Source: Eutreptiella sp. 'Long Island Sound 2002' (taxonomy: Eukaryota; Euglenozoa; Euglenophyceae; Eutreptiales; Eutreptiaceae). Taken from it: a stretch of DNA of 64,000 bases. The notes under the pieces are model-generated. The model was not told the origin of the DNA and did no database searches. It was given only the letters and a program-made list of their open reading frames with translations. The stretch spans positions 159,530,283-159,594,282 of the forward strand of contig OZ038381.1 in NCBI GenBank assembly GCA_964036045.1. The letters run 5' to 3'. Below are positions 24,726-35,824 of this stretch, piece after piece. The position numbers and the translations under genes were made by a program. Position 1 is the first letter of the stretch. Each line of letters starts with the position of its first letter.

Positions 24726-25204
24726 TTAAGGCTTTAAGGTTTAAGGCTATTTTGAGCTGTATTTGACCCATATCAGCCCATGCAAGTTCCCAAAAAGCCT
24801 TCGCGATCCTATCAGCGTTTGTTGACTAGTTTGTAATGGTACTGTTTTGCCCCCCCCCCCCCCCCTTTTGGCCACCTCTCTTTGTGTTGGCAAGTGGCTT
24901 TCGCTTCACTGCGATCCCATCAATGTTTATCCAGTGCATCCGAGCAAACCCGCGCAGACCATGAAGGGTAGTTTGTGCATGGAGTCCCATAAGGACAGTC
25001 ACAGTTTTTGTTTATAATCGGAAGGCTGAGTTGTACATTGGATACCGCTTTTCTCTCTTGCATGTCCACTGGGTTTTCCCAAATTCTGGGTGGGTGGGTC
25101 TCAAAATTGACACCCCCCCGTGGATGAGCATATCCCTAGGGGGAACCCCCCCCCCCCCCACCCTCGTATATCCGAGGCCCAGCTCACGGGCTTACAAAAT
25201 GTTT
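24726..25204 (+). other. Array flank, no gene seen
   Basis: The array ends at gtagccacct, followed by a short TTTAAGG-type repeat (24,725-24,750) and a C-run of about 18 (24,850). No coding signal was recognised. Confidence 0.5.
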
Positions 25205-25905
25205 GCGACCCGACCAGCGATCAGTCAACAATGGATCAAAAAATGTGTTTTTCCAAAGATATGGTCCCATTTTTAGCCCATGTTGAACAATTTTGGCCCC
25301 TCTCAACGCCGAAAGGGCCTTGAAAATGGGCCAATTTGGGACCACAAATGGCTCAAAACCGGGTCAAAACCATGGTTTTTCCAACATGATCCTAGTCCAG
25401 CTGTGCTGCCCAAACGGATGAATACAGCTCATTTTGAGCCCCTTTTGAGCCGCTCTCATCCACTTTCCAGTGCGTACCTCATTTGTCGTTGAAGTCTCAT
25501 AGGCTCGGACTTTCACTTCTGGGGGGGGTTCATGAGAGTCCCTTGGCTGGACCCCAGGTCCCCAAAAGGGCTCCAATGACGGGACTCTCCAAACCAACTC
25601 AGGAACATCCCGGGTTTCAATGGAGGGGGGAGGCTGTCCCAGGGGGCAGAATGGGGAACAGGGGATTGAAAGGGGAGGGTCGCACTTTTTTCGGGTGAAG
25701 GTACACCTTCATCCCAACCCTAGCCCTAACCCTGAGGCTAACTAGGGAACAACAGTGACTGCATACCAGCTGCTTGATGCCCAGGGGCACGGGGGGGGGG
25801 GGGGGGGCAGGGGTTTGAAAGGAAAGTGGGACACTTACTTTGGGTCAGTGTAGGGCTAGATCTAACTCTAACCCCAACCTGCCCAGGATTGAATATTGGG
25901 ACCGA
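25205..25905 (+). repeat. Truncated copy of the foldback-element family
   Basis: About 25,205-25,500 matches 39,550-39,876: the ATCAGTCAA..ATGGATCAAAAA part, the GGCCTTGAAAATGGGCCAAT part, and the end at TCATTTGTCGTTGAAGTCTC. Near 25,870-25,900 the phrase ATTGAATATTGGGACCGAG matches the outer edge of the same element at 38,346 and 39,887. The G-rich stretch between them is unassigned. Confidence 0.6.
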
Positions 25906-27298
25906 GCTGACCCTTGCTGACAACAGTCTCGAACTGATGGCATTGAAGGTTACGCGGCACAGGTAGCTGGTGGCAGGAGCATACCGGCTGATCAGACGGC
26001 TTTGCCCTTGTGGAAGCAGGGTCTGGTCTTGTGATTAGTGTTGCAAGATTGAGGGCTCGCTGTAGGACAATCTGGCCATGGTACTTAAGGGCAGACAATA
26101 AGGAGTGGAGCGTCTTACAGCGCCCTGATTCAACCCAATGGCGCCTTCGATGGCACTCACCTGGTGCCTGTGCAGAGGGTAGGTATAGCAGGTAGTGGAC
26201 AGAGATCTGTTGGTTTAGTCCAGGACACATTGCATTGCATATGTGGGACCCTTTTCTGTACTGTATGCGCCACTCTTTGATCCAGGCTGTCTCCCAAGAG
26301 CTCATTTTGAACTTAACACTGTGCCTGAACAAAAAACAACAACAATAAAGAACCATGCGATGGAACTCCACTGAGAGCTGACAGGCATACCCCCCAGTGG
26401 TGTGGCGCGGGGCATGTGAAAAAAATTTTCCTGGGGGGGGGGGGGGGCACATGGTCCAGCGCTGCTGTGGCAGTGAAGTGGTGCGTGAAAGTGTGTTGCA
26501 TCGTTCTTCAAGGGGTTTTCCAACAGAAAAAGGGCACCATAATTCGATACGACCATTCCGTTTTGATTGGGGACGCATTTTGTGGCATTTTGTGGCGTTT
26601 CTTTGAATACCCAGTCATTGGGACAACAGGTCGCTTGGGGGGGGGGGGCAATCTCTGGTCCGTTTTCCAGACTCCGCAGCTCAGGAATGTGTATTAGAAC
26701 GGCTGACAACCCCCTTGGACCCCCTGGACCCCCCCCCCCCCCGGACGCAGGTTCAATAGGGCAACCTGAAAATTGCTCTGCGGGGGGGGGGGGGGGTGAC
26801 ATGGACGCCCGCCGAAGGAGGGAGGGGGGGGGGGTTGGAGAAATGGGGTTCCGTGTCGGGCCCTTTGTTTTGTGTAAGAACGGATGTTGGCGCCAAAGGC
26901 ACAGGAGCACAAAATTTGGCCCGAAAAAGTTTTTTCCACCAATAATTCCCCCCCCCCCACATTTGAGTAGTCAAAATGATCAGTGCGACGTGGGTATCAT
27001 TTTGAGCCATAGATGTTGGGTTGACCCCCCCCCCCCCCCGGCACGGCAGGTCGGGCACCCCCGCCCTGAACTCCCCCCTCCCGTCACTGCGGCCAAGGAG
27101 GGAGGGGGGGGGGTTGGGAAAATGGGCTTCCGTGTCACCCCCCCCCCCGCAGAGCAATTTTCTTCCTGCCTAGTGGGAACAAATGAAAATTTACAAAAGC
27201 TAAGATTGATTTGGGCCATTTTTGGTCCACCAAATTTTGGGTTCCGGACCTCCCCCCTCCCCTCTCTTCTCATGCATCCCCTGCATGGCTGCCTTCAG
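25906..27298. other. Repeat-rich stretch with long C/G runs, no gene
   Basis: Several C- or G-runs of 9-17 bases are present, with short segments shared in either orientation (GAAAATTGCTCTGCGG at 26,768 against its reverse complement near 27,147; GAGGGAGGGGGGGGGGTTGG twice). Open frames across it are proline/glycine composition only. Confidence 0.5.
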
Positions 27299-27451
27299 GA
27301 AAAGCCCGAAAAGCGAACCAATGCGCTGAGTTTGCGAGGGACGGTTGTGGAGGCGGATCTGATCACCGGTGAACTGTTGGCCAGTACTCCGGAGATGTTG
27401 TCGGTTGTCCTGGAGTTGGGGACTGAGTCATATCGGACCTCCAGCGTAGAG
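27299..27451 (+). CDS. Exon with C2-domain-like N-terminal strands
   Basis: The acceptor is ctgccttcag at 27,298 and the donor gtagag then gtatga at 27,451/27,452. It is 153 nt, 51 codons, phase 0/0. The reading has ALSLRGTVVEADLI, then MLSVVLELGTESYRTSSVE, matching the start of a C2 domain: strand 1, then the 'PYV.LELG...YRT' strand pair. C2 domains bind membranes, often through calcium, but the loop aspartates cannot be judged from this fragment. The next exon is 8.2 kb away beyond retroelement debris. A piece carrying the usual NPxW motif was not found, so the domain may be incomplete or an exon was missed. Confidence 0.5.
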
Positions 27452-27700
27452 GTATGAGGCTGGGCACTCGTGCGTTTATTTGGGGGGAGGGAGCTGGGGG
27501 GCAGGGGCGGTTCTGAAGGGGGACCAATGCGGTGCTGGCGTTTGACCACTTTTCCATCCCTGCCCAGTGCATGTCTGCACTAACGGACTGGCCGTTGCTG
27601 AGGGGGTGCGCTTAATGCAGTGTGCACTTAATGCAGTGTGCAGGCAGCGCAAACGGGGTATTCAAGAAGATTGCAACAGCCAGGCCAGAGCCAAGGATGG
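27452..27700 (+). other. Intron, nothing else seen
   Basis: G-rich intronic sequence containing a short direct repeat (gcttaatgcagtgtgca, about 27,610-27,645). Confidence 0.4.
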
Positions 27701-27721
27701 TGCCTGTGTCTAGCCCCTCTG

Positions 27722-28230
27722 GCCGCCGCCTATGCACCCGTCCATCGTGGAATGGGCCAAGGTGGTTGCAGGCCCCTTCACTACCATCACCAGCGGTGAC
27801 ACCTACGTAGCCAACTTGGAGGTCTGGGAAGTTGACATGGAGGAGTACCTGGTGGAAGTAGAGGCCTCCGATGACCACCTCACCACCCTCAGGGCCTCGC
27901 GGGCGTCAACATGGATTGCACAATGATGGACTGACCCCTCGGCGCATACGTGGCATGCAAACACCTCCTGCCCAACTTCCAGGCCTTGCGGTTCCAAAGC
28001 ATCTACCGGAACCACGCCGGCCAGTCCACGGAGCGTGGTGCGGGTGACGCACATGTACGTGTCCTGCGTGCCAAGCACATACGCACTGAGGGCCAAAAGA
28101 TATGACGTCGCTAAGCATGTCACATGTGGTTGCTCGCATGGCGTCGCGGTAGGCCGCCCAGCTTTGGATTGGAACACCATCTCAAAGTGGGCACAGCAAG
28201 CGGGCTCGGGGACCAAATCTGCCTGACTAG
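27722..28230 (+). pseudogene. Degenerate coding remnant, probably from a mobile element
   Basis: Frames on the plus strand read protein-like in pieces: SGDTYVANLEVWEVDMEEYL (about 27,796-27,850) and ACKHLLPNFQALRFQSIYRN (about 27,957-28,015), with frame changes and stops between. It lies next to the retroelement debris and is best read as part of a decayed element. Family not recognised. Confidence 0.35.
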
Positions 28231-28444
28231 CCCAAGGGGGGCAACCAAAACCCCACACTCAGCGGCAGCCGGTGGCTGGCACGGACCGACGGTCATGGTG
28301 GGGGCTGGGGGCTGGTGTGGAGCCGGGGGCTAGTGCCAGTTCCGTTGCGGTAGGTGTGGCGGCGGCGGGCATGGGAGGTGGGCCCAGTGCATTTGCTCGC
28401 ACCTGCCGCGGGGCGTAGGCAGGGCTCTCGCTAATGTCCAAGGC

Positions 28445-28938
28445 CTAGTTTCCGCTGACCATGAGCATTTGCCTACCAAGTTGTTGCACTTGAACTGGGG
28501 GTGCACGGAATGGGCGGTTGCGCGCTAGAGGTCCTTGGCTGCCACATGCGAAGCATACTGTTCCCGATGCATAAGCCATGGGCTGCTGTAGGAGGCCTTC
28601 GTATTTGGCATTGGTTGTTGGAGGTGGGGCTGGAGCTGGGGCCGCGGTGCGGCTGTAGGGGTGGTGGGCGCAGATGGAGCCCTTGGTGTTTGGCACATAG
28701 TTCTTCCCTGAGGACCCAATAGGCTGTGGTGGCTAGCTTGTGGTTGGACCAGTGGCCGGAGGGGTCGTCCATGGCAAACTCCTTGAGCGCCACGGTGAGA
28801 CTTGTCATCCACGGATAATGACAAGGTCTCAGCTAGGAGCTTGTTGACCTCCGCGGTGGTTAGCAGCGGGATAAGGGGCTGCTGCATTTGCTCCATCTTG
28901 AGGGTCTGGGTGGAAAGGAGGGCAACAATCTCACGCAT
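28445..28938 (-). pseudogene. Gag-like remnant with degenerate zinc knuckle
   Basis: The minus strand reads MREIVALLSTQTLKMEQMQQ, then across a frame change LTVALKEFAMDD and YWVLREELCAKH, a Pro/Gln-rich segment, and finally CFACGSQGPLARNRPFRAP. A retroviral-type CCHC knuckle is CX2CX4HX4C. Here both first cysteines remain, but the His position is Pro and the last Cys is Arg. It is opposite in strand to the reverse transcriptase remnant to its right, implying a separate or inverted fragment. Confidence 0.4.
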
Positions 28939-30355
28939 GCGGCTCTGCTTAGGAGTGATGTCCGCTGTCTAGCTCAAGGGCTGATCCGGCGGTGCAGTGA
29001 CACGGAGGGGAGGCTCAGTGGCGCGGAACACATTGTGCAGCTTTCAAATGCCGGAGGACCGTGCTCCTGTGCATGTGGCTTCAGGTGCACGCGATTGATC
29101 AGGCCACAGCGCGCTTGGGTGCCCCAAGAATCTGGGCCGCGGGCGCCGATCTCGAGCGGCCGGGCAAGTGTCGGCACCACTGGGCCCGGGCCTATACCTT
29201 CTTCGCCATCACTTGCACGGCAGTCTGCGCTCTCTAGACCAGCAACGTCGCCAGTTTCTCGTGGGACAACATCCCTATGCCCGGATGGCTCACTTTTTGG
29301 GATCAAACGGTCAACACCAAGTGGGTGGACATCCCCCTCAGCCCATTTCCGGAGGAGTGGTGGGCGTAAATCGCCCACTTGGCACCCCTTCCAACATCCA
29401 CGCCACCTCACCACAGGCTTCCTATTTCCCGGGGGCACCAGCACCGTGTCCACATGCCTCCGGGAACTAGTCCATGACAACCCCAACGCGCACGTCACTT
29501 GGCACCACTTGAAGTGATTCGGCGCCGGTGCATACATGTGGCTTGGCGGCACGTCCTACGTGCTGCAACTATGGGTGCGATGGGCGTTGCCCTAGCAAGC
29601 GCGACACTACTTGCGCCATCCCCCATGTTGGACCTTGTAGGTGACTGTATGTCTCCCAGTCCCCGCATGCTTCTCCGGTTGAGGTGGAGCACCCCTTCCA
29701 AACTAGCGACACTAGATGGCCAATGCGTAGCACCAATGACGCGCCGCAAACGATGGCACGGGCGACCCGCTGAAGGCGTGTGGGCCAGCCATGCAAGTGG
29801 AAGACCCGGGTGATCCACTACAACCTTGTGCAGGCCCTCCCCCTCCTCGTCCAGCACCAACACCCGCCAACCCTGGGCGTGTGGCAGAGGCCCATGCCGA
29901 CCGCAGACCGTCCATGAGTCCGGTCTGCCACCACTGGGAAATCCCTTTTCGCACCCGTGGCCCGCACCCGGAGACTACACAAGCCAACCACACGAGCCCC
30001 CCCCAACTCATAGTACTCTCCCCGAGGACCCTGGGCCACGACAGCTTGAGAGAGAGACGCCTGTTCCACATGCCTGGGGCCCCCACTTCCGGCCACCCAC
30101 AGGGACCCATGCAGGCCGCCCCACCCTCGCTACAACCACCCAGTAGGAGCAAAGCCCTAACCCCATGGATAGCCCCATGCAGCTACGCCAGGATAGGCCG
30201 TGGACCCCGGCGGCTGCAACTCGTCACCCTCTGCAAAAGCCCGACGCACGGCACCACCGCCCCTCGACAATGCCCCGCCCCGGCCGTCACACCCAGCTCA
30301 GCCTAGCCACTCCAACGATGCAACACAGCCCATGTGACATGACAGCCTCGGACCC
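28939..30355 (+). pseudogene. Decayed coding sequence upstream of the RT remnant
   Basis: GC-rich sequence with protein-like pieces in alternating plus-strand frames, for example FSWDNIPMPGWLTFWDQTVN and KWVDIPLSPFPEEWW (about 29,255-29,368), interrupted by stops. The position upstream of the RT suggests the 5' ORF of the same retroelement. No domain recognised. Confidence 0.3.
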
Positions 30356-31204
30356 GTGTGCCGACTGTTGCCATCCCTGACCAATACGAGGGATGTGGCG
30401 GCAAGCGTCGCCATGAGCCTGCTAGCCATACCCCCGCCCCGGAAGGCAAGGTGTGAGCCGTCGAGCGGGAAGGCCATTAACAACCCTGTTCCCAGCCCGA
30501 GCCCCCCGCCACAGCCCAACCAATGGACCACGCCCCATTCAGCGGCTCTGACTTACTCGGACCTCGGAAGGGGGACTGCTTGCACTGATGGTATCCCGGA
30601 CCAATGCCACTACCACTTGTGGACAACGACGGCCCGTAGGACCGCTTTGGACGCCATCGCCAATGCACTACAACAAGCAGTGCACCGATTGTTGCTGAAG
30701 GGCCCTGGGAGCAACATGTAGGGGCAGCTGCTCAGGGACCTCGTCATGCTAAAGCTCAATAGGGCGCATGACAAGAGGGCATGGCTACAGACGGCTGACC
30801 ACACCCTAGGTATGCTAGCGGTGCCGTTGGACCTCGACCCCGGCCCCATCTTGGCGGCTGCAGCGGCAGCAATGGAGCGCGACGGCCTATTGTGCCACTG
30901 CCTTGGCATCGCCACGGCCAACTTCTGGGTGTTCCCCAAGCCCCAATCGGTGGAGAAGGGGGCATTGATTGCAGACGTGCGCTTCCTCAAAGTGCTCACC
31001 GCAATCCCCCTATCCCCATTGAAGTGCCCAGCCTGGAGTAGCTCGCTAGACTCATGGAGCCCCGCAGGGTGCGCAATGTCACTACCCACTCCACAAAGCT
31101 CGGCATCAGCAACATGTTTTGGTCTGTGTGCCCCCCGCCGGTGCTACGGGGCCTCGCAATATACTTGACACCCAAGCCCATCTCTGGGCCGACTGAGCAG
31201 TGTT
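30356..31204 (+). pseudogene. Reverse transcriptase remnant
   Basis: Plus-strand pieces read LRDLVMLKLNRAHDKRAWLQ, then FWVFPKPQSVEKGALIADVR (about 30,922-30,981), the 'KP..EKxRLIxDxR' entry to the RT fingers/palm. A frame change follows, then KLGISNMFWSV (31,096-31,128), RT motif A. The catalytic Asp of motif A is Gly here (GGC, 31,102-31,104). A stop interrupts at 30,719-30,721. The YxDD box is absent: the sequence runs from motif A almost directly to RNase H. The element is certainly inactive. Probable class: a retroelement with RT followed by RNase H, DIRS-like or Ty3-like. Confidence 0.6.
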
Positions 31205-31640
31205 TTGCCGACGCTGAGCTCAATGATGGCCGTTGGACAACGGGGTTGTGGACGCCTGGTGTGGGTGCGCACGCGACAAGGGGCGGAGCTGGCGGCAATT
31301 GAGGCGGCCATCCGCATGGTTGCGCTCACCCACCGGGCGCACGTCCAAATTGTCGCGGACAATATGGCTGCAATATGTGCCACCATTCGTACCAGGGGAA
31401 GCATGTCCGACCTGGAAAGGGCACCTATGCCGCATCAGCCACACCCTGTAGTGGTTCAACTTGAGGGTGCAGCTGTGCTAGGTGGCCTTCCAATTCAATC
31501 CAGCGGACCCCCCATCTAGATTGGGACGGTACGACCCCGCCCTCCACATGATCGCCAACACCGAGGCCATGTACAAAGTACTTCAAAAGTTCCCTGGCTG
31601 CCGCCGCATGACATGGGATGGGAACATTACTGTGGGTGAA
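31205..31640 (+). pseudogene. RNase H and connection remnant of the same retroelement
   Basis: ADAELNDGRWTTG (about 31,214-31,252) carries the first acidic residue. After a frame change, GAELAAIEAAIRM carries the Glu and VQIVADNMAAICATI the second Asp, so the D-E-D set of a retroelement RNase H is visible across two frames. Further on FQFNPADPPSRLG (about 31,490-31,524) is the 'NPADPxSR' motif that follows RNase H in DIRS/Ty3-type elements. Broken by frame changes and stops. Confidence 0.6.
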
Positions 31641-31950
31641 CCCCCACCCCCCATGACCCCATTGAGCTCTGTACGCCCCTGCAGCGTGGCGGACAACGGC
31701 ACCACCAATGCATCGGCATACTCAACATCTGTAGCTAGCATCTGTGCGTGAGCATTCCCGTTGCCTGGCACCGTGCATCTGTGCATTCGCTTGCTCGCTG
31801 TCTAGCATGGCAACCATGCATACGCCCAATCCAGCCACAATGCCCACGGCACCCCCCCCTATGTTTTACCCCTCGGGCCTTCTCCATTGTCCCCGTGCAA
31901 CCACTGCATGCTCACACACCACGGGCTTGGATATGTGGTGACAAGCCAGG

Positions 31951-32302
31951 GCTAGCGCGCTCTTGCCCATCAGCAAATTGTTTGTAGAGATTTTGTGTGC
32001 CTGTGGCAGGGCAAGGACGAGCATCTCATTTAGGCGGAGGTTTTGCGGAAACCGCAGTTTGGCTCCATCGCCCTGTCTGTCTCAACAATGTACTTTAGTT
32101 ATTTTACCTACCCACCCACCTACCCCGTCCGGCGCACAAGCAATCTCAGGTCTATTTTCAGTACACATTGCACACCGAAGCCAGCGCGCTCACGCCCATT
32201 AGCGAATTGTTCGCACACGGGGGCCATTGCGCTCCTGCCCGTCAGCGAATTGTTTGCATGGATTTTGTGTGGTTGTGGCAGGGTAGGGACGAGCATCTCA
32301 GC
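31951..32302 (+). repeat. About 75-bp direct repeats 270 bp apart
   Basis: About 31,958-32,032 (GCGCTCTTGCCCATCAGCAA … GACGAGCATCTCA) recurs at about 32,229-32,302 with about 85% identity. A short partial third copy lies at about 32,187-32,212. They sit 3' of the RNase H remnant and may be element-end repeats. Confidence 0.6.
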
Positions 32303-32339
32303 CAAACCAAGGGACATTATATGGGTTACCAGGTGGGCT

Positions 32340-32510
32340 CCATGGATGGTGCATGCATGGGAGGACCGTGATGATGAGGATGTTGTGGGTGACGATGGGG
32401 ATGTGTGTGCGCCTTGTTGCACCAAGTCCAACGTGGGCTCATCCATGTGTGACAAGTGTCGGTTGATGTGTTGTACAGGTTGTATTGACGTGCACACATG
32501 TGACAATTGA
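32340..32510 (+). pseudogene. Cys-rich zinc-binding tail, piggyBac-transposase-like
   Basis: One open stretch reads an acidic run DRDDEDVVGDDGD, then CAPCCTKSNVGSSMCDKCRL, then MCCTGCIDVHTCDN and a stop at 32,508-32,510. The spacing of Cys pairs and final Cys/His resembles the C-terminal cysteine-rich domain of piggyBac transposases (C-X2-C … C-X2-C … C-X3/4-C … H). No DDD core was recognised upstream, so this is a fragment, and another cross-brace zinc finger is possible. Confidence 0.35.
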
Positions 32511-33089
32511 CTGTTGCTTATTTCTTCTTTCCCAACAAATCTTGTGCACGCTTTGGATCCTGCAATTTTGTCATCCTGTGCACACAAGTTGCTACATCTG
32601 AGATTTTTACTTAGCAGACAAGCTAGGGTAGTTAGGGTGGCCTCAAAATTTCTTTTTTTGAGGGCATTCGGAAGCTTCGGTCTGGGGGATCTTCAGAGGG
32701 GAGTGTAGTCTAAAAGTGGCGTGCAGTGCGCACGCGGTGCAGGATTTCCCCTAAGTAACCGGGGGTTCGGGTGCGCCCAGAACGTTTCCGCGCCTACAAT
32801 CAGCCTTGAAGTTCTGATTCCTTTGGTGCATTTCAGTTTTTGCTTGAGCGAGCAAAAGCCGAGCCCAGAAAACATCCCTGGGTTGTCCACCCTTGTCAAA
32901 GGGCGCCTTTCAATAAGAACATCGAGTGCTGTACATTCTCCTGTTGGACTGTGCAGCGACGCTCTTGTACCTTTGACAGGTTGTGGCATCATTGGTGTGC
33001 TGTGTGATGGGGCTCTTAGTGAAGCTCTATAGGAGTTTACTGTGGCTCTTGTTTCTTTTGGACACCAGGGTACCACTGTCAACAATCTC
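32511..33089 (+). other. Unassigned spacer
   Basis: No gene or clear repeat recognised; short open frames lack motif content. Confidence 0.4.
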
Positions 33090-33420
33090 CCGATTTCCCA
33101 ATTTACTCTATGAACCTCCCAAGGCTCAAGTCAAAAGGCACGTAGACACCAAAGAAGCTGGAATTGTGAAAGAGGTGGAACTTCCATTGGAGGAAGCTGT
33201 CCAACGGGGCTTTACCCCAGTGTGGACTGATGGGTCCTCAAAAATCTCATCTATCACACATCAACGACGTGCCAGTCACAGCGTTTATTTTCAAGAGGGC
33301 TCATCTGTGGCCTCCACATGCAACAAAACTTTTTCAGTGCTGTAGCAAACGCAGATGGAGCTGCGATTGAAGCCATGAAGTCCATGGGCCATGAGCTGCC
33401 TTTTCACAAAGACGAATGAG
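33090..33420 (+). pseudogene. LINE-type RNase H remnant
   Basis: The plus strand reads KEVELPLEEAVQRGFTPVWT, then DGSSK, then RRASHSVYFQEGS. WTDGSS followed by a GYGVYF-like turn is the first strand set of RNase H in non-LTR retrotransposons. A stop and frame change follow at about 33,343; only the first catalytic Asp is evident. Confidence 0.4.
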
Positions 33421-35683
33421 AGTGCAGTGTGTGTCACCACCTCCATGGGTCCGTTGCTGCGTGATGTTGCTCATTACCCATTGTCCTCGTATCCTTGAGC
33501 TCTAAAAGATGCAGGGGGGAGTCGCAGGGGTGGGGCTTTGGCTCTGGCTCTGGTTTTGGGTGTCCACAGGGCTGCCGGGGGCAGCCGTCTCCCCCTCTAG
33601 CTTTGCCGCACCTATGGTGCCACACAACACTACATGACCTGTCGCTATTGCAACACCCTCCAAGACCCAGGCAAGAAAGAACAAAGCATGCACAACTCAG
33701 GGCAACCACATGCCGTGTCCCATCGGGTTTATATTAGGTGCTTGTTTCTGGATTTCAAATTCAAAGCGCTTGTTTTTATTTCGTGGGAATCCAGTGATCA
33801 GCGGATAGGAAAGTCACTCGGGTTCGTTCTACACAATCCTTAGGTAGCGCACCCTTAATATGCATACATTGTGCACGCAATGCACACACAGTGCAACAAC
33901 ATTGCACTACATCGCTGTCTACTCGTCAGCCTTGTAAGGTCAGTCAGCAACCTATTAGACTACGCACATACTCACTAGGCCTTGAAGGGGCCCCAGATGC
34001 AGCTGGTGGCACACCTTGTTCCCCTGTTTATTGAATGCATGCATGCATCTTTCCTGCGTCCTGATGGGTTTGGCGGCAGCCCTGTATGCCCCAGGCACGT
34101 GTTCTTTTGCAGAATTGTGCAAATCCGGTCTGGAACGAAACTATGACTCTGACTTTGCAGGGTGTGTTGTGCCAACGCTAGTGTCAGGCTTGCACAGGCA
34201 GGGGTGTTGGAGTGAGTTGGCACGCTCTGATCAGGCTGGGAGGGAAGAGCAATGCTTTCCCTCACCCCACCCCTCCCGGGATGGCCATCGGGCAGTCGAA
34301 AGCCGGAACCAGTTGCTGCCGCCTTGATGACGATGTTGTGGACACAACATTTTGGCAGTTCTTCCACAGTAATTGAGCCATCCACTGTTGGCTTGAGCTA
34401 TGCGTATTCTAGAACGACGCATTCAACGAATGCAGTCTGAGGTCGTTAAACTGTATTTTTTGGTGCCTTCAGCCTGTGATACCAACCAGGCCCTGGTCCA
34501 ATTTATCCCAACAAAATAGTTCAAGGTACAGGCTTAGGACCGCTGTCATGGCCGACTGATGATGATATGCAGCATGTACACATCCCAGGGCTCAATTGGA
34601 GACTTGGGCGATAAGACCTGGGTGCTATTCCCAGTGTGCTTCCCTTGCCTGACCCCTTTACCGACCTCCCCCTTGCACCCCCACCCCCGTTTCATGTGGA
34701 AACCCCCCCCCCTGCCGCAACCAATGTAGGCCGCATGGGGCCAGCAGTCGCACACACAGTGAGTGGATGACCTCTGACCGGCATGCACACTGCATAGAGT
34801 CCTGAGTACATGGGGGAAGGGGACAGTGTGGGCGCATCTTCTTCCGTGTTGTCAGCTTCGGGGTCGTCATCTGTTCCAGAATCAGACAGTGGGTCGCCCT
34901 CAGGAGATTCACAGTTCTGCCGCGTGACCAGAGGATGTACAGTACAGACATTCGTGAGACACGCCTGTGCAAGAGGGCAAAGTGAGTCACTCACTGAACA
35001 GCAGAGAGGCGCCACCGGTCAGCCTGAATTACTGGCAACCAAAAGGGACTGAATGTGCAATGACCGAATATGCCTGTGAGCAGGGGCATTCGGTGCCCCC
35101 TATGCTCAGTCTCTATGCCAGCCAGTGGAGTCCTAAGCCCTAGCGCCAGAGCTTCAGGGTTGAACAGTCGGCAGGGGTGGGGAGGAATCTTTGAGTACGA
35201 AGCGAGTGTCTTGGTGGCACCAAGCAACTGCACGCTACTTGGAGCTCGAACTTGACGGGAGGTGACTAAGGCTGTGAGGCGGCAGGGCTCCTTTGAACAA
35301 CTCAGCACCACTGCCCCCCCCCCCCCCCCCTTTTAAAGATTGGGCCAAATTTTCTTCCGAGCCTTTGGCCAATGAAAAATTTTCGCTGCCGCCGAATTAG
35401 TTCAGTTCTTCAGCGCCTGTAAAAACTCAGCACCACTGGGGGGATGGAACCTCCCTTTGAAAAGGAGCCCTGTGAGATAGGCGCAGCTGCAGCTTTGGCG
35501 GACTCACCTGACCAATTTGATGCCCCGCCTCATGCGGAGCTTGGTCAGAAAGGACGTCAGGATCTCAGGAAGATGCTTCTTATCATGGCTCTTCAGGCCC
35601 GATTTGCTGCATGGCCAAAGTTTTGGATGAAAGGGGTTGCATGCATCCTATCGCATTGCTCAGGTACACTGACTGCCCCGCAG
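33421..35683. other. Intronic stretch, repeats and one possible minus-strand exon
   Basis: No plus-strand exon with paired splice sites was found. It contains a C18 run (35,313-35,330) followed by a TTTTAAA...GGGCCAAATTTT element related to 48,085-48,155, and the candidate minus-strand exon listed separately. Confidence 0.4.
34779..34916 (-). CDS. Candidate acidic exon on the opposite strand
   Basis: On the minus strand an acceptor tcacgcggcag precedes 46 codons, phase 0/0, reading NCESPEGDPLSDSGTDDDPE, then more Asp/Glu and SPSPMYSGLYAVCMP, followed by gtcagagg as a possible donor. The composition is that of an acidic disordered linker. No partner exon was identified, so this may be chance. 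Confidence 0.25.
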
Positions 35684-35824
35684 ACTTTGCACATTAAGGT
35701 GTACATCAGGACCCTCACCACCCAACAGAGTCAGGCCCAGAGCAGCATGGCAGACGAGGAGGAGGTACTGGGCAGTACACAAACGGAACTGTCTGCTTTG
35801 CAGCTGGAGCCTGACATTGTCAAG
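35684..35824 (+). CDS. Exon, C2-like strand plus acidic linker
   Basis: The acceptor is actgccccgcag at 35,683 and the donor gtcaag then gtgcgc at 35,824/35,825. It is 141 nt, 47 codons, phase 0/0. It begins TLHIKVYIRTL, which looks like the central C2 strand ('xLxIxVY') usually found about 25 residues after the SYRT region. The rest is a Gln/Ser/Glu-rich linker (MADEEEVLGSTQTELSALQ). It probably continues the exon at 27,299, with the 8.2-kb intron between them filled by mobile-element debris. Confidence 0.5.

Noticed and set aside
25720-25740. Telomere-like CCCTAACCCT near 25.7 kb
   Set aside because: Only two to three imperfect copies inside a foldback-family fragment; not a telomere.
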